Below, piece after piece: positions 44,684-54,555 of a stretch of 64,000 bases of DNA (positions within the stretch are counted from its first letter, which is position 1; the number at the start of each line of letters is the position of its first letter). The position numbers and the translations under genes were made by a program. The notes under the pieces are model-generated. The model did no database searches and was not told where the DNA came from. It saw nothing but the letters and a program-made list of their open reading frames with translations. Origin of the DNA: Solitalea longa (GTDB lineage: Bacteria > Bacteroidota > Bacteroidia > Sphingobacteriales > Sphingobacteriaceae); assembly GCF_002920915.1 (NCBI RefSeq), contig NZ_PQVF01000007.1, positions 124,001 through 188,000 on the forward strand, written 5' to 3'.

Positions 44684-46525
44684 ATGAACTTCAAATTATC
44701 TAATATCAATCATGAGGAATTAAAAAAATGGGTAGATGAGATCATCACGCTTGTTGAACCAGAAAGTGTTTACTTATGTAACGGTTCTGCTGAAGAGTAT
44801 GATTTAATGTGCAAGACACTCGTTAAGAAAGGGTCATTTATAAAACTTGACGAGAAAAAATGGCCAAATAGCTATGCTTGTTTTTCTGATCCAAGTGATG
44901 TGGCACGTGTGGAAGACAAAACATTTATTTGCTGCCGGACAAAAGAAAATGCAGGTCCTACCAACAATTGGATGGACCCAAGAGAAATGAAGGAAACCCT
45001 AAACGGTTTGTTAAAGGGATGCATGAAGGGACGTACGATGTATGTAATTCCATTCTGCATGGGCCCATTGGGCTCTCCTATATCAAAAATTGGAATTGAA
45101 ATAACTGACTCTGAATATGTTGTTGCCAATATGCATATTATGACCCGGGTAGGGGAACAAGTATTGCAGCAATTAGGCACTGATGGTGAATTTGTAAAAT
45201 GTTTGCATACGGTTGGAGCTCCTTTAGAAAAAGGTCAGGAAGATGTTAAATGGCCATGTAATCCTACAACCAAATACATAGTACATTATCCTGAAGAAAG
45301 ATCTATCGTTTCTTACGGTTCGGGATATGGAGGTAATGCATTATTAGGAAAAAAATGCCTGGCGCTTCGCATTGCTTCAGTAATGGGTAAAGAAGAAGGC
45401 TGGTTGGCTGAACATATGTTGATCTTAGGTTTAGAAGATCCTAAAGGTAGGAAAACCTATGTTGCGGCTGCTTTCCCAAGTGCATGTGGAAAAACCAATT
45501 TCGCTATGCTTATTCCACCGGTTGAGTTTGAAGGTTGGAAAGTAACCACCGTGGGCGATGATATTGCCTGGATAAAACCTGCTCCTGATGGCAAACTATA
45601 TGCTATAAATCCAGAATATGGATATTTTGGAGTTGCTCCGGGAACGAACAATAAAACCAACCCGAACGCGATGAAAGCACTAGGCAAAAATGCTATTTTC
45701 ACTAACGTTGGGGTTACACCGGATGGTGATATTTGGTGGGAAGGTTTAACAGAAACTGCGCCTGATGGGGTTATTAACTGGCAGGGACAAAAGCATGATC
45801 CTTCTAGTGGCAAACCGGTGGCGCATCCAAATGCCCGTTTCACGGCTCCTGCATCACAATGCCCTTCAATTGATCCAGATTGGGAAAAACCGGAAGGCGT
45901 TCCTATTGCAGCCTTTATTTTTGGAGGTCGCAGGGCTTCAACTGTTCCTTTAGTTTACCAAGCCTTTAACTGGAATTTTGGAGTTTATCTTGCTTCAACT
46001 ATTGGTTCTGAAATGACTGCCGCTGCTTTCGGTGAAATTGGAAAGGTTCGTCGCGATCCTTTTGCTATGCTTCCTTTCTGCGGATATCATATGGGCGATT
46101 ATTTTAATCATTGGTTACAACTTGGCCGTAGTTTACCTAATGCTCCTCGCGTTTTCTGCGTAAACTGGTTTAGAAAAGATAAAAATGGCAAATTTTTATG
46201 GCCGGGATTTGGCGAAAATATGCGTGCTCTTAAATGGATAGTTGACCGTGTAAACGGTGACGCAAGTGCTGTTGAAAGTCCTATTGGATGGATGCCTCGC
46301 TATGAAGACATGGATTGGCAAGGTTTAGATTTCTGTCGGCATGATTTTGAAGTGATTATGGAAGTCGACAGGGAAGCCTGGAAAAACGAAATTGCACAAC
46401 AAGAAGAGTTATTCCTGATGATGTACGACAAACTTCCTAAAGAGTTTATCTTCATGCGAGAACTGCTATTGTCGCAATTATGGCGTTCACCTGAACATTG
46501 GGGATTACAGCCAGAAGTGGTTTAA
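44684..46525 (+). CDS. pckG: Phosphoenolpyruvate carboxykinase (GTP)
   Basis: 613 residues, matching the GTP-dependent family rather than the ATP type. Motifs: CGSAEE-like NGSAEEYD near the start, [14 protein letters not shown] (kinase-1a/P-loop with reactive Cys), GDDIAWI, and [23 protein letters not shown] near the C-terminus. It converts oxaloacetate and GTP to PEP and CO2 in gluconeogenesis or anaplerosis. Monocistronic with a terminator. Confidence 0.98.
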   Translation: MNFKLSNINHEELKKWVDEIITLVEPESVYLCNGSAEEYDLMCKTLVKKGSFIKLDEKKWPNSYACFSDPSDVARVEDKTFICCRTKENAGPTNNWMDPREMKETLNGLLKGCMKGRTMYVIPFCMGPLGSPISKIGIEITDSEYVVANMHIMTRVGEQVLQQLGTDGEFVKCLHTVGAPLEKGQEDVKWPCNPTTKYIVHYPEERSIVSYGSGYGGNALLGKKCLALRIASVMGKEEGWLAEHMLILGLEDPKGRKTYVAAAFPSACGKTNFAMLIPPVEFEGWKVTTVGDDIAWIKPAPDGKLYAINPEYGYFGVAPGTNNKTNPNAMKALGKNAIFTNVGVTPDGDIWWEGLTETAPDGVINWQGQKHDPSSGKPVAHPNARFTAPASQCPSIDPDWEKPEGVPIAAFIFGGRRASTVPLVYQAFNWNFGVYLASTIGSEMTAAAFGEIGKVRRDPFAMLPFCGYHMGDYFNHWLQLGRSLPNAPRVFCVNWFRKDKNGKFLWPGFGENMRALKWIVDRVNGDASAVESPIGWMPRYEDMDWQGLDFCRHDFEVIMEVDREAWKNEIAQQEELFLMMYDKLPKEFIFMRELLLSQLWRSPEHWGLQPEVV

Positions 46526-46549
46526 GTTTTATATTTTAAAATAGAATTG

Positions 46550-46582
46550 AGAGCCGGATGAAATCATTCGGCTCTTATTTTT
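46550..46582 (+). terminator. Terminator after pckG
   Basis: A 9-bp stem agagccgga (46550-46558) with ttcggctct (46567-46575), one wobble, then a T-rich run, 24 bases after the stop. Confidence 0.8.
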
Positions 46583-46767
46583 TGCTTTTTTCAACCTGAT
46601 TAAACTCAAAATGAAATAAATAGGTTGAAACATCAGAAAAACACCATCTGATGATCAGGATATATTATTTTTGGGACCGGAAGTTTGGTTGAAATACGTG
46701 GGGCAGATTGAAATTATACCCCATCTTCTAATCGTACTATCAAACGACTTTGAATTAAATTAAATAG

Positions 46768-47562
46768 ATGAGTAATAATCAACCCCATTTACGAACCGTT
46801 AACGTTACCCGTTATATTGCGCCGCTGAGGGAGGGGGGCTCCCTGCCTGCAATTGCCGAGGCCGACGATGACTTTTTGTATGTATTGAAGTTTAAAGGAG
46901 CCGGACAAGGCCCCAAAGCGCTTATTGCCGAATTAATTGGTGGCGAAATTGCTCGTTTATTGGGCTTTAAAGTACCGGAGCTGGTTTTCGCCAATTTAGA
47001 TGAAGCATTTGGTCGTACTGAACCCGATGAAGAAATTCAGGACCTGTTAAAAGCCAGTGAAGGTTTAAACCTGGCCTTGCATTATCTTTCGGGAGCCATT
47101 ACATTCGACCCAACTGTAACAACCATCGATTCAAAACTGGCCTCTCAAATAGTATGGCTCGATTGCCTGCTCACCAATATGGATAGAACCGCCAGAAACA
47201 CCAATATGCTCATGTGGCACAAGGAACTTTGGCTCATTGATCATGGGGCATCACTATACTTCCATCATTCGGGTTTAAACTGGAAAGAACAAGCATTGAA
47301 GCCATTTTCATTAGTAAAGGATCATGTTCTGTTAAACTATGCTTCAGAACTTGAGGAAGTTGATAAAGCCTTTAAATTGATATTAACTGATGAAAAGATC
47401 CATTCCATTATATCTCTGCTTCCTGATGAATGGTTAACCGAACGTTCATTTGAAACCGCAGAAGAACAACGTGAGATGTATTTCCAGTTTTTATCATTGA
47501 GAGTAGCTAATTCCGAAATTTTTATAAATGAAATCAACCATGCAAGAGAAACAGTTATATGA
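46768..47562 (+). CDS. HipA-like kinase (single-domain type, paired with DUF3037)
   Basis: 264 residues. HipA_2-type kinase signatures: Lys41 in YVLKFKGAG for ATP, catalytic loop LTNMDRTARNTNML (Asp139, Asn144/146) and metal-binding Asp158 in LWLIDHGASL. It lacks the HipA N-terminal toxin subdomain, and no HipB is present. The next gene, DUF3037, overlaps its end; this two-gene unit is conserved in other genomes as far as I know, but its role is not established. Confidence 0.8.
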   Translation: MSNNQPHLRTVNVTRYIAPLREGGSLPAIAEADDDFLYVLKFKGAGQGPKALIAELIGGEIARLLGFKVPELVFANLDEAFGRTEPDEEIQDLLKASEGLNLALHYLSGAITFDPTVTTIDSKLASQIVWLDCLLTNMDRTARNTNMLMWHKELWLIDHGASLYFHHSGLNWKEQALKPFSLVKDHVLLNYASELEEVDKAFKLILTDEKIHSIISLLPDEWLTERSFETAEEQREMYFQFLSLRVANSEIFINEINHARETVI

Positions 47563-47932
47563 GTATGCCGTGATTCGCGTGGTTCCCAGGGTAGAGCGTG
47601 ATGAATTTTTAAACGTTGGCCTTATTTTATATTGCGCGAAGCAAAAGTTTTTAAAGGCCAAATTCGAGTTAGATCACAAGCGCTTAGAATCGGCATTTGG
47701 TAAACTCGATTTTGATGAGCTTGAAAACAACTTATGCTCGTTTCAGCGCATTAGTGAAGGAGGAAAAAGCGGTGGACCGATTGCCCTGTTGGATATGCCT
47801 TCGCGTTTTCGCTGGTTAACTGCTAAAAGAAGTACGGTGGTTCAAACGTCGCGGGTTTGTACAGGCCTAACCTTAAACGTTGACAATACCTTTGAGAAAC
47901 TTTATAGCGAACAAATATCAATAGAAAAATAA
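47540..47932 (+). CDS. DUF3037 protein, partner of the HipA-like kinase
   Basis: About 130 residues from the ATG at 47540 (or 47528), overlapping the kinase end by 23-35 bases. Opens with YEYAVIRVVPRVERDEFLNVGLILYC, the DUF3037 signature. The tail contains the SRFRWLTAKRSTVVQTSRV segment. Function unknown; overlap implies the two proteins are made together and may form a complex (inference). Confidence 0.8.
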   Translation: MQEKQLYEYAVIRVVPRVERDEFLNVGLILYCAKQKFLKAKFELDHKRLESAFGKLDFDELENNLCSFQRISEGGKSGGPIALLDMPSRFRWLTAKRSTVVQTSRVCTGLTLNVDNTFEKLYSEQISIEK

Positions 47933-48059
47933 ATAATTGCCCCTATTAATCTTTTCAAGAAGGAGGTTGAAACTTTACTTTTTATTAAAACAAAACTATA
48001 TTCACTTATTAAAACCGAACAAGCTCTTATACGTTAATTAATTAATAATTAGAACTGTT

Positions 48060-48203
48060 ATGCATCATTCATCTCATGATCATAAACCGAAAAACAGTGG
48101 TAATTTTTTGGTAGGTAAAGAATTCAGCGGATCCTTTTTCACCATTTTTATTATTTCATTAATAGTAATTTTTGGACTGGCTTATTTTTTAGGTTGGATA
48201 TAG
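48060..48203 (+). CDS. 47-residue His-rich single-pass membrane protein
   Basis: Frame starting MHHSSHDHKPKNSGNF: four histidines in the first 8 residues, then a hydrophobic segment (about residues 26-46) ending with GWI. Coding looks real because the frame is intact, hydrophobic and surrounded by noncoding AT-rich DNA. A metal-handling or assembly role is possible but unsupported. Short proteins like this fall below typical gene-finder limits. Confidence 0.5.
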   Translation: MHHSSHDHKPKNSGNFLVGKEFSGSFFTIFIISLIVIFGLAYFLGWI

Positions 48204-48246
48204 TTACTGTTTTTTATTTTACTACCAATATTGTGTTTAGCCTGGT

Positions 48247-48254
48247 TATCTTTG
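48247..48254 (+). promoter_or_regulatory. -7 box of the Dabb gene
   Basis: TATCTTTG, 22 bases ahead of the ATG at 48277. The upstream element is not clear. Confidence 0.4.
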
Positions 48255-48276
48255 CGCATCATTAATTAAAGATTAC

Positions 48277-48573
48277 ATGTTAACACATCACGTACTTTTT
48301 TGGCTTAAAGCTGATACTACTGACGAGCAAAAAGCCGCTTTCCGTAAAGGATTAGAATCACTTGAAAAAGTAGAAACTATTAAATCGATTTACATAGGTA
48401 CACCAGCTCCTATAGAGCGTGCGGTTGTTGATACTTCATATACTTTTTCATTAGTAATTGTGTTTGAAGATTTGGCCGGACATGATGTTTACCAGGTTCA
48501 CCCTATACACAAAGCATTCCTTGAAGAATTCAGAGTGTTTTTTGAGAGAGTGGTGATCTACGACGCAGAATAA
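48277..48573 (+). CDS. Dabb (stress-responsive alpha/beta barrel) family protein
   Basis: 98 residues, one Dabb domain: opening THHVLFWLKADTTDEQKAAF, then AGHDVYQVHPIHKAFLEEF with the conserved His-Pro pair. Dimeric ferredoxin-like barrel proteins of this kind are of unknown function in most bacteria. Single gene. Confidence 0.88.
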   Translation: MLTHHVLFWLKADTTDEQKAAFRKGLESLEKVETIKSIYIGTPAPIERAVVDTSYTFSLVIVFEDLAGHDVYQVHPIHKAFLEEFRVFFERVVIYDAE

Positions 48574-48582
48574 AAGATTCAT

Positions 48583-48616
48583 AAAAAAAAGAGCTCCGAA
48601 TTGGAGCTCTTTTTTT
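48583..48616. terminator. Bidirectional terminator between Dabb gene and secreted-protein gene
   Basis: A 13-bp stem aaaaaagagctcc (48585-48597) with ggagctctttttt (48603-48615), 5-base loop. Its right arm overlaps the stop of the convergent gene. Confidence 0.85.
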
Positions 48617-48989
48617 AGTCTCGAACAGCTTTCAAATAAGAAAAGACAAGAAGTTCTGGCTTTAACGTTTTATAATCTACTTTCGACTCATCACTATCTA
48701 AAGTAAATTCCACTTTTTGCTTTTGTGTACCCCCAGCTGGTATATCTTCAAAAAATACAATTCCATTAACACTCTTCTCACCGTTATATTCAGACTGGAT
48801 AGTTAAAACAGCTAAATCATGTCCCGAATTATTGGTAACGGTTACATATCCTTCTGCATAAACGTAAGTAACTCCCTTGACAGTTTCTTTAAAAGTGTCA
48901 TTATTAGGAGGCGGCATATACTTTTGAGCATAAGCCGAACCGGAAATAAACAACAGGATGAAAACGATTTGGAGTAAGTGTTTTTTCAT
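48615..48989 (-). CDS. Secreted hypothetical protein
   Basis: 124 residues from the ATG at 48989, which opens a signal peptide (KKHLLQIVFILLFISGSAYAQ); a longer frame to 49061 overlaps the helicase gene and is unlikely. The mature part is predicted to be an Ig-like beta sandwich (VTVTNNSGHDLAVLTIQ, TQKQKVEFTL). No specific function known. Confidence 0.55.
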   Translation of the reverse strand: MKKHLLQIVFILLFISGSAYAQKYMPPPNNDTFKETVKGVTYVYAEGYVTVTNNSGHDLAVLTIQSEYNGEKSVNGIVFFEDIPAGGTQKQKVEFTLDSDESKVDYKTLKPELLVFSYLKAVRD

Positions 48990-49005
48990 AAAATTCGTTT
49001 TTGGG

Positions 49006-50934
49006 TTATTGCAAATATGATAATTCCCATGCACTTTGGTAAGCATTATTTGTTTGCACATGCTCTAAAAATGCGGCATAAAACGGATGAGAAGAAAGAG
49101 TGGCGCTGTCGCCAATGATCAGTAATTTCTTTTTAGCTCTTGTCATGGCCACATTCATTCTGCGTGTATCACCCAAAAAACCGATCTCATTCTTATCATT
49201 ACTTCTTACTAAACTGATAGCAATCAGATCGCACTCTTGTCCCTGGAAACCATCAACCGTATTGAAACGAATTTTTTCTCTAATTGAACACAGCTGATCA
49301 AAATTCTCGACCTGCTCTGACAAGTAAGCAACCTGCGCTTTGTAAGGTGAAATAATACCGATACGCTTTATCCGTTCAAACTTTTCTGCATCATTCAAGC
49401 TAAACTGCTGCACAAAATCATTTAAATAGCTCAACAGCAATATTCCTTCCTCAGGATTAAAAGCACTTCTTGAATTCTCGATTTTCTCATCAAACCCGCA
49501 TCCGGCAGTGTCTATAAACAACAAGGTGTTTTCATCATTTGCAAATAACCTGTGATCGACAACCGAATCAGCAGCCACTAGTTTACCATGATAAAATTGC
49601 TGGTTCGAAAACTCCATTATTGCTTTGTGCATTCGGTATTGAACATTTAATAAAGAATCAACCTGTTGGCGTTTAATTGTCTTTTCAAATAGGGTAGTAT
49701 TCAATCCCTGCTTACCGGCTTCAAATGATTTTACCGTTGGAGGCAATTGAAAGTGGTCACCGGCCATAATTACCCTTCCGGCTTTCATGATCGGGATCCA
49801 ACAAGCAGGTTCAAGTGCTTGTGCAGCTTCATCAATAAAAACTGTTTTAAAGGTCCGATCTTTTAACGTTTGATTATTAGCACCAACCAAGGTACAGGCA
49901 ATTACCTGCGCTTCCGAAAGTATATCACTTATAATGTAATCTTCCAGTTTTATGGCTTCCTGCTTTAGCGAACGGGCTTCATTAAATAATAGCTGGCGCT
50001 GGCGGCTTTCTTCTTTACCAAAGTTACGCTTGTATTTAAAGGCAAGGCTCCTGAATTCTTCAGCCTTTTTACGGATGTTCTTTATATCATTGAAATACTC
50101 GTGTTGCGTAATTTTATTGTCGATAACCAAATCGGCAAGGTGATCACCAACACGGGCCGGATGCCCAATACGAACCACATTCAGTCCTTCAGCATCTAAA
50201 CGTTCACATAAAAGATCCACGGCTGTATTGCTGGGAGCGGTAACCAAAACCTGTTTTTCCAGTAATGTTACCTGCTTAATTGCTTCAACAAAGGTGGTGG
50301 TTTTACCTGTACCCGGCGGACCGTGAACAATGGCAACATCGTTAGCACTTAAAATTTGCTGAATAGCCAGCTGCTGTGATTCATTTAGCGCATTCTGAAG
50401 AGGAGAGGAGCTGATAGTAGAAAAACCGGCAGGAGAGTGGCCCAGAAGAATCTCCCTTAATTCAGATAGGCGGTTATTTTGAGCATCGGCTACCAGGCGT
50501 AAGGTTTCATCCATTTCCTTATAGGATGTTTCATCAAACAATAAATCGACACCAATTTTACCTTGGTTGATCCATTCTGGTAATTCGTCTGCATTTAAAT
50601 AAATGCGTAATTTATCCTTAACAGCAGTTCCAATAACGCCTTCAGTACGTTGCTTTGAAGCCTGATTATTTACATTTGAAAATAAAGAGGCTCTTTTACC
50701 GGTTTGCAGTTGATGATCGGTTCCTTTAGCTGTGGTTCGTTCAATTTCCACAAAAACCTGCTCACCACGACCATAACCTGTTTGCGTAATAATTACCGGA
50801 TACCAGCTATTGCCATTTTTTACCCGCTCACCAATTTCTGATTCAATCACAAATTTCCGGTATAGCTGTAAATCTTCTTCTTTTTCAATTTTAAGCACTT
50901 TACGCAAATGCTTTAACTCCTCAATGGCCGTCAT
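49006..50934 (-). CDS. UPF1/IGHMBP2-like superfamily 1 helicase
   Basis: 642 residues. Walker A GPPGTGKT (205-212), Walker B FIDEAAQALEPA, Q-motif-like LNESQQLAIQQ, and C-terminal motifs VQYRMHKAIMEF, TVDGFQGQECDLIAISLVRS and NVAMTRAKKKL. It should unwind or translocate on RNA or DNA with ATP. Bacterial homologues are widespread and of uncertain role. The 5' neighbour is divergent across about 244 bases. Confidence 0.9.
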   Translation of the reverse strand: MTAIEELKHLRKVLKIEKEEDLQLYRKFVIESEIGERVKNGNSWYPVIITQTGYGRGEQVFVEIERTTAKGTDHQLQTGKRASLFSNVNNQASKQRTEGVIGTAVKDKLRIYLNADELPEWINQGKIGVDLLFDETSYKEMDETLRLVADAQNNRLSELREILLGHSPAGFSTISSSPLQNALNESQQLAIQQILSANDVAIVHGPPGTGKTTTFVEAIKQVTLLEKQVLVTAPSNTAVDLLCERLDAEGLNVVRIGHPARVGDHLADLVIDNKITQHEYFNDIKNIRKKAEEFRSLAFKYKRNFGKEESRQRQLLFNEARSLKQEAIKLEDYIISDILSEAQVIACTLVGANNQTLKDRTFKTVFIDEAAQALEPACWIPIMKAGRVIMAGDHFQLPPTVKSFEAGKQGLNTTLFEKTIKRQQVDSLLNVQYRMHKAIMEFSNQQFYHGKLVAADSVVDHRLFANDENTLLFIDTAGCGFDEKIENSRSAFNPEEGILLLSYLNDFVQQFSLNDAEKFERIKRIGIISPYKAQVAYLSEQVENFDQLCSIREKIRFNTVDGFQGQECDLIAISLVRSNDKNEIGFLGDTRRMNVAMTRAKKKLLIIGDSATLSSHPFYAAFLEHVQTNNAYQSAWELSYLQ

Positions 50935-51178
50935 TAGCTGGTTTTAATTTAACGGAGGCAAAGATCATGATTTTTCGTTAACCAAGGGTAGAGCTAGTGC
51001 GGTTAATTCAGATCAATACTATTAGAATTATGGTTTCTAAGGAATTTTGAAACAATTGAATATTTAGGTTGAAAAGTTATTTTTGAGGAACAGAAGTCTA
51101 TAATCAACTAAAATTAATGAATAACCGTTCATCTATATTAAAACAGATAGTGACCCAAAACCATTTAATTGAGTTTTA

Positions 51179-51469
51179 ATGACAAAAGAGCAAGCAATAA
51201 AAGAACTAACAATTATTTCAGGGGTTGGTAAGTCATTGGCTAATGACCTTTGGAATATTGGTATTAAATCAATTGCCGACTTGAAAGGACAAAATCCTGA
51301 TAAACTGTACGAACTTTCAAACGCTTATGCAGGAACGGTTCAAGACAGATGTGTTTTATATGTTTTCAAATGTGCAGTTTACTTTGCAAACACACCGATG
51401 GATGAACACGAAACAGAAAAACTAAAATGGTGGAATTGGAAAGACAAGAAAACCGGAACACATAAGTAG
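51179..51469 (+). CDS. Cdd1-family helix-hairpin-helix protein
   Basis: 96 residues. HhH-type segment ISGVGKSLANDLWNIGIKSIADLKGQNPDKL, followed by RCVLYVFKCAVYFANTP and a Trp-rich end. This matches the 'pathogenicity locus' Cdd1 family; role unknown, probably nucleic-acid binding given the HhH fold (inference). Single gene; the strong hairpin at 51615 lies downstream. Confidence 0.75.
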   Translation: MTKEQAIKELTIISGVGKSLANDLWNIGIKSIADLKGQNPDKLYELSNAYAGTVQDRCVLYVFKCAVYFANTPMDEHETEKLKWWNWKDKKTGTHK

Positions 51470-51614
51470 GGGAACCTAAAACTATCAATGGCTTCAAACA
51501 AAATCAACCATATAATAGAGTAAATAATCGAATTGTCAGGTTTTGTTATATTCTATTTAACATAATGTTAATTATAGGAAAAATATAATTTTTTCGCTTT
51601 AGAGGATTATATAC

Positions 51615-51668
51615 ATCTTATAAAACAACAAAACCCCAATTTCTTGGGGTTTTGTTGTTTTATAAGAT
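51615..51668. terminator. Perfect 25-bp stem, bidirectional terminator
   Basis: The arms 51615-51639 and 51644-51668 pair without a mismatch; the loop is tttc. The stem contains AT-rich outer parts and a cccc/gggg core, with T-runs on both strands. It separates the Cdd1 gene from bioB, whose stop is 6 bases away. Confidence 0.85.
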
Positions 51669-51673
51669 TTTAT

Positions 51674-52663
51674 CTAGTTTTCAACCACTTGGGCTTTCTT
51701 GCGTTCTTTAAAAGATTCTCGTGGTGTTAATCCCAACGTTTCGAACATTTGCATGTCTTCATTAAATGTTGGGTTTGGTGTAGTCAATAATTTTTCACCG
51801 GCAAAAATTGAGTTGGCTCCAGCCATAAAACATAAAGCCTGATCAGATAAACTCATTTCGGTACGACCGGCGGATAAACGAACTACAGACTTAGGCATAA
51901 TAATACGTGCGGTTGCAATCATTCTAACCATATCCTGAATTGGAACTCGTGGACGATCTTCCATTGGCGTTCCTTTTACCGGTACCAACGCATTGATTGG
52001 AACTGATTCAGGATGTTTTTTCATTGTCGACAAAGTGTGCAACATTGAAATGCGGTCATCAGTAGTTTCACCTAAACCAACAATACCACCTGAACAAACA
52101 GAAATTTTAGCTTTACGAACGTTTTCAATCGTATTTAAACGATCATCGAAGCTACGGGTGGTAATAATACGTTTATAATCGTCTTCTGAGGTATCTAAAT
52201 TGTGATTGTACGCATATAAACCTGCATCGGCCAAACGCTGAGCCTGGTGTTCGTTTAACATACCTAAGGTACAGCAAACTTCCATATCCATCTCATTTAC
52301 AGCCTTCACCATATCCAATACACGGTCGAAATCACGGTTATCACGTACTTCGCGCCATGCAGCACCCATACATAAACGTGATGCGCCGCCTTCCTTAGCC
52401 TTTTTAGCCGCGTTTACTACCTGATCAACCTGCATTAATGCTTGTACTTCAACATCAGTATGGTAACGTGCCGCTTGCGGACAGTATGAACAATCTTCGG
52501 GACAACCTCCTGTTTTAATCGAAAGCAAACTGCTGATCTGAACTTCTGCGTAATCTTCGTTCTCACGGTGAATGGTTGCCGCGCGATAGATCAGGTCCAT
52601 CAGTGGAGCATTATATATTTCTGCAATTTCTTCTTTCGTCCAGTTGTGTCTAACTTCTGTCAT
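51674..52663 (-). CDS. bioB: Biotin synthase
   Basis: 329 residues. Radical-SAM cluster motif [10 protein letters not shown], then [23 protein letters not shown], and the end [10 protein letters not shown]. It inserts sulfur into dethiobiotin in the final biotin step. No other bio genes adjoin it here. Confidence 0.97.
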   Translation of the reverse strand: MTEVRHNWTKEEIAEIYNAPLMDLIYRAATIHRENEDYAEVQISSLLSIKTGGCPEDCSYCPQAARYHTDVEVQALMQVDQVVNAAKKAKEGGASRLCMGAAWREVRDNRDFDRVLDMVKAVNEMDMEVCCTLGMLNEHQAQRLADAGLYAYNHNLDTSEDDYKRIITTRSFDDRLNTIENVRKAKISVCSGGIVGLGETTDDRISMLHTLSTMKKHPESVPINALVPVKGTPMEDRPRVPIQDMVRMIATARIIMPKSVVRLSAGRTEMSLSDQALCFMAGANSIFAGEKLLTTPNPTFNEDMQMFETLGLTPRESFKERKKAQVVEN

Positions 52664-52765
52664 AATTGAAACTCTTTAGATAAATTTGGTTTATGAAACA
52701 GCCCTTTTAAGCTTATCAGAACTGTTTTTGGTTTATAAAGTTCAGGGTTCAAGTATAATAAAAAT

Positions 52766-53404
52766 CTACCGCTGGTTAAACTTCGATTTACGGATAATCT
52801 CTAAGGCTCGGTTGCCATGGTTAAACAAAAGATCCACTATACTCAGATCCTCTATAAATCCATGTTGAGTTGAAAAAACCTGGTAATATTCTTCCGTAGT
52901 ATATAAGGCTTCGGCTTTAGGATCTAAGGATGAACGCAAATCAGTAACCTCCCCTTGCGGGTCTTTAATAAACTCAGTGGTAAAACTGTGTTTTTTCTCC
53001 AATTTTAAGCTTTTGAACAAAAATTCGCTTAACCCTTCGTTAAAATCTAGCAGATAATCATAGCGTTTTTCATAAAACGGACGCAGATCATCCTCATAAA
53101 ATTCGAAATAAGCCGAACTACGATAACCACTTTCCAATGATTTCCAGTGGATTTTTTGCCAATTGGCATCGTAGCTAATCTTTACATCTTTAACGATCGT
53201 GTGATTTTTTGAACCCTTAACTACAGGAATAGACATGGATAATAATCCATTGGGCGAATACAGGTGTGTACGGTTTCTGTAGGTTTGCTTCGGGAAATGT
53301 TCGAACTTTTCAACTTTAATTTCTTGTCCCTGATGATGTATAAATGCTGCAAACCAGCTTATTGGCGCTAAATAACATGTAGGGAGAATTAATCCTTTTT
53401 CCAT
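52766..53404 (-). CDS. WbqC-family protein
   Basis: 212 residues from the ATG at 53404 (MEKGLILPTCYL), 12 codons into the longer open frame. This start is favoured because a TATTTTTG box ends 5 bases upstream and because the family begins at this motif (LPTCYLAPISWFA). WbqC-like proteins occur with polysaccharide or O-antigen genes; biochemical activity is not settled. Confidence 0.8.
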   Translation of the reverse strand: MEKGLILPTCYLAPISWFAAFIHHQGQEIKVEKFEHFPKQTYRNRTHLYSPNGLLSMSIPVVKGSKNHTIVKDVKISYDANWQKIHWKSLESGYRSSAYFEFYEDDLRPFYEKRYDYLLDFNEGLSEFLFKSLKLEKKHSFTTEFIKDPQGEVTDLRSSLDPKAEALYTTEEYYQVFSTQHGFIEDLSIVDLLFNHGNRALEIIRKSKFNQR

Positions 53405-53409
53405 TGGCT

Positions 53410-53433
53410 CAAAAATAGAAAAAATAGATTTAG
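53410..53433 (-). promoter_or_regulatory. Promoter of the WbqC-like gene
   Basis: Minus strand TTG, 16-base spacer, then TATTTTTG (53410-53417). The start codon lies 5 bases after the box, pointing to a leaderless mRNA. Confidence 0.5.
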
Positions 53434-53496
53434 CAAGCATTTAATAATGGATTTGATCTTTTAATTAATAAATAGCGAATACTATTTGGATTAGTA

Positions 53497-53504
53497 TATA
53501 TTTG
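53497..53504 (+). promoter_or_regulatory. -7 box of acyltransferase copy 1
   Basis: TATATTTG directly upstream of the ATG, spacing 5 bases. The upstream element is not at the usual distance. Confidence 0.45.
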
Positions 53505-53509
53505 ACGAA

Positions 53510-54436
53510 ATGAAATCGCATATGTTGAAAAGATTTGTGTTTACGTTAGCGTTGCCGGTTATATACTTGTTTGCTTTCCTCCCCTTTCCAGTATTGTATT
53601 TACTTTCTAACTTTCTGAAAGTTATTGTTTTTGATCTTATAGGTTATCGAAAACAAGTGATTTTTACCAACCTGCGTAATAGTTTTCCAACCAAATCAGA
53701 AGATGAAATTTTACTGATTGCTAAGCAGTTTTACAGAAATTTTTGCGACTTATTGGTAGAGGCCATCAAACTAAGTGTGATTTCAGAAAAGGAACTGGTT
53801 AAGCGTATCAAGATTATTGGATATGATAAAGTAGAGGCATTTCATCAACAAGGGCGCAGTAGCATTATATCTGTAAGTCATTGTGGAAATTGGGAGTACG
53901 GGCCGCTTATTCAAGGGCATGTTTCATCAGTACCCTCAATGATTGTTTATAAAACAATTAAAAATCAACCTGTTGATGCATTTGTAAAAGGCATTCGCTC
54001 AAGATTTGGGTCCATTTTGGTACCTAAAGAAAATACTTTACGAAAAATTGCCGAGTTAAAAGGGAAACCTTGGCTTTTGGTATTAGCAGGTGATCAAAAA
54101 CCCGGAGGTAAAAGTTCACCTTTTTGGACTTACTTTCTTAATCAGGAAACGAATGTATTTTTAGGGGTTGAAAAAATTGCAAAGTCTACCAATAGTGTTG
54201 TTTTTTATTGTGATATCCGCCGGTTAAATCGAGGTTATTATGAAGCCGAATATTCTTTACTTACCGATTCACCAAAAGAAATGGAAGAATTGGCTATAAC
54301 TAAAATGCATTTAAAGGCATTGGAAGAGGCTATAAAGAAAAACCCATCAAATTGGTTATGGTCACACCGCCGCTGGAAATCAAAACGACCTCAAAATATA
54401 ACTTTAGACACGATGATACCTGAATTTGCATCTTAA
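53510..54436 (+). CDS. LpxL/HtrB-type lipid acyltransferase (tandem copy 1)
   Basis: 308 residues. N-terminal membrane helix (~8-30), then the acyltransferase motif HCGNWE (His124 to Glu129) and the later TSS-like RGYYEAEYS region. Such enzymes add acyl chains to Kdo-lipid A precursor or to other lipids. A TATATTTG box ends 5 bases before the ATG at 53510 (a second ATG at 53522 is also possible). The next gene is a paralogue, and a glycosyltransferase follows. Confidence 0.85.
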   Translation: MKSHMLKRFVFTLALPVIYLFAFLPFPVLYLLSNFLKVIVFDLIGYRKQVIFTNLRNSFPTKSEDEILLIAKQFYRNFCDLLVEAIKLSVISEKELVKRIKIIGYDKVEAFHQQGRSSIISVSHCGNWEYGPLIQGHVSSVPSMIVYKTIKNQPVDAFVKGIRSRFGSILVPKENTLRKIAELKGKPWLLVLAGDQKPGGKSSPFWTYFLNQETNVFLGVEKIAKSTNSVVFYCDIRRLNRGYYEAEYSLLTDSPKEMEELAITKMHLKALEEAIKKNPSNWLWSHRRWKSKRPQNITLDTMIPEFAS

Positions 54437-54505
54437 GAATGCTTCAATATTAATATTGTTACCGTTTGAATTAAATTTAAACGGTTTAAATAATTTGATA
54501 TTAAG

Positions 54506-54534
54506 TTTGAAATAATCGTTTTGCCTTATATTTG
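54506..54534 (+). promoter_or_regulatory. Promoter of acyltransferase copy 2
   Basis: TTTG (54506-54509), 17-base spacer, TATATTTG (54527-54534), then 21 bases to the TTG start at 54556. Confidence 0.6.
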
Positions 54535-54555
54535 CTGCAACAAAAGTTAACAGCA

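Noticed and set aside
45457-45843. 128-codon frame antisense to pckG
   Set aside because: It is a shadow of the GC-richer part of pckG and has no own features.
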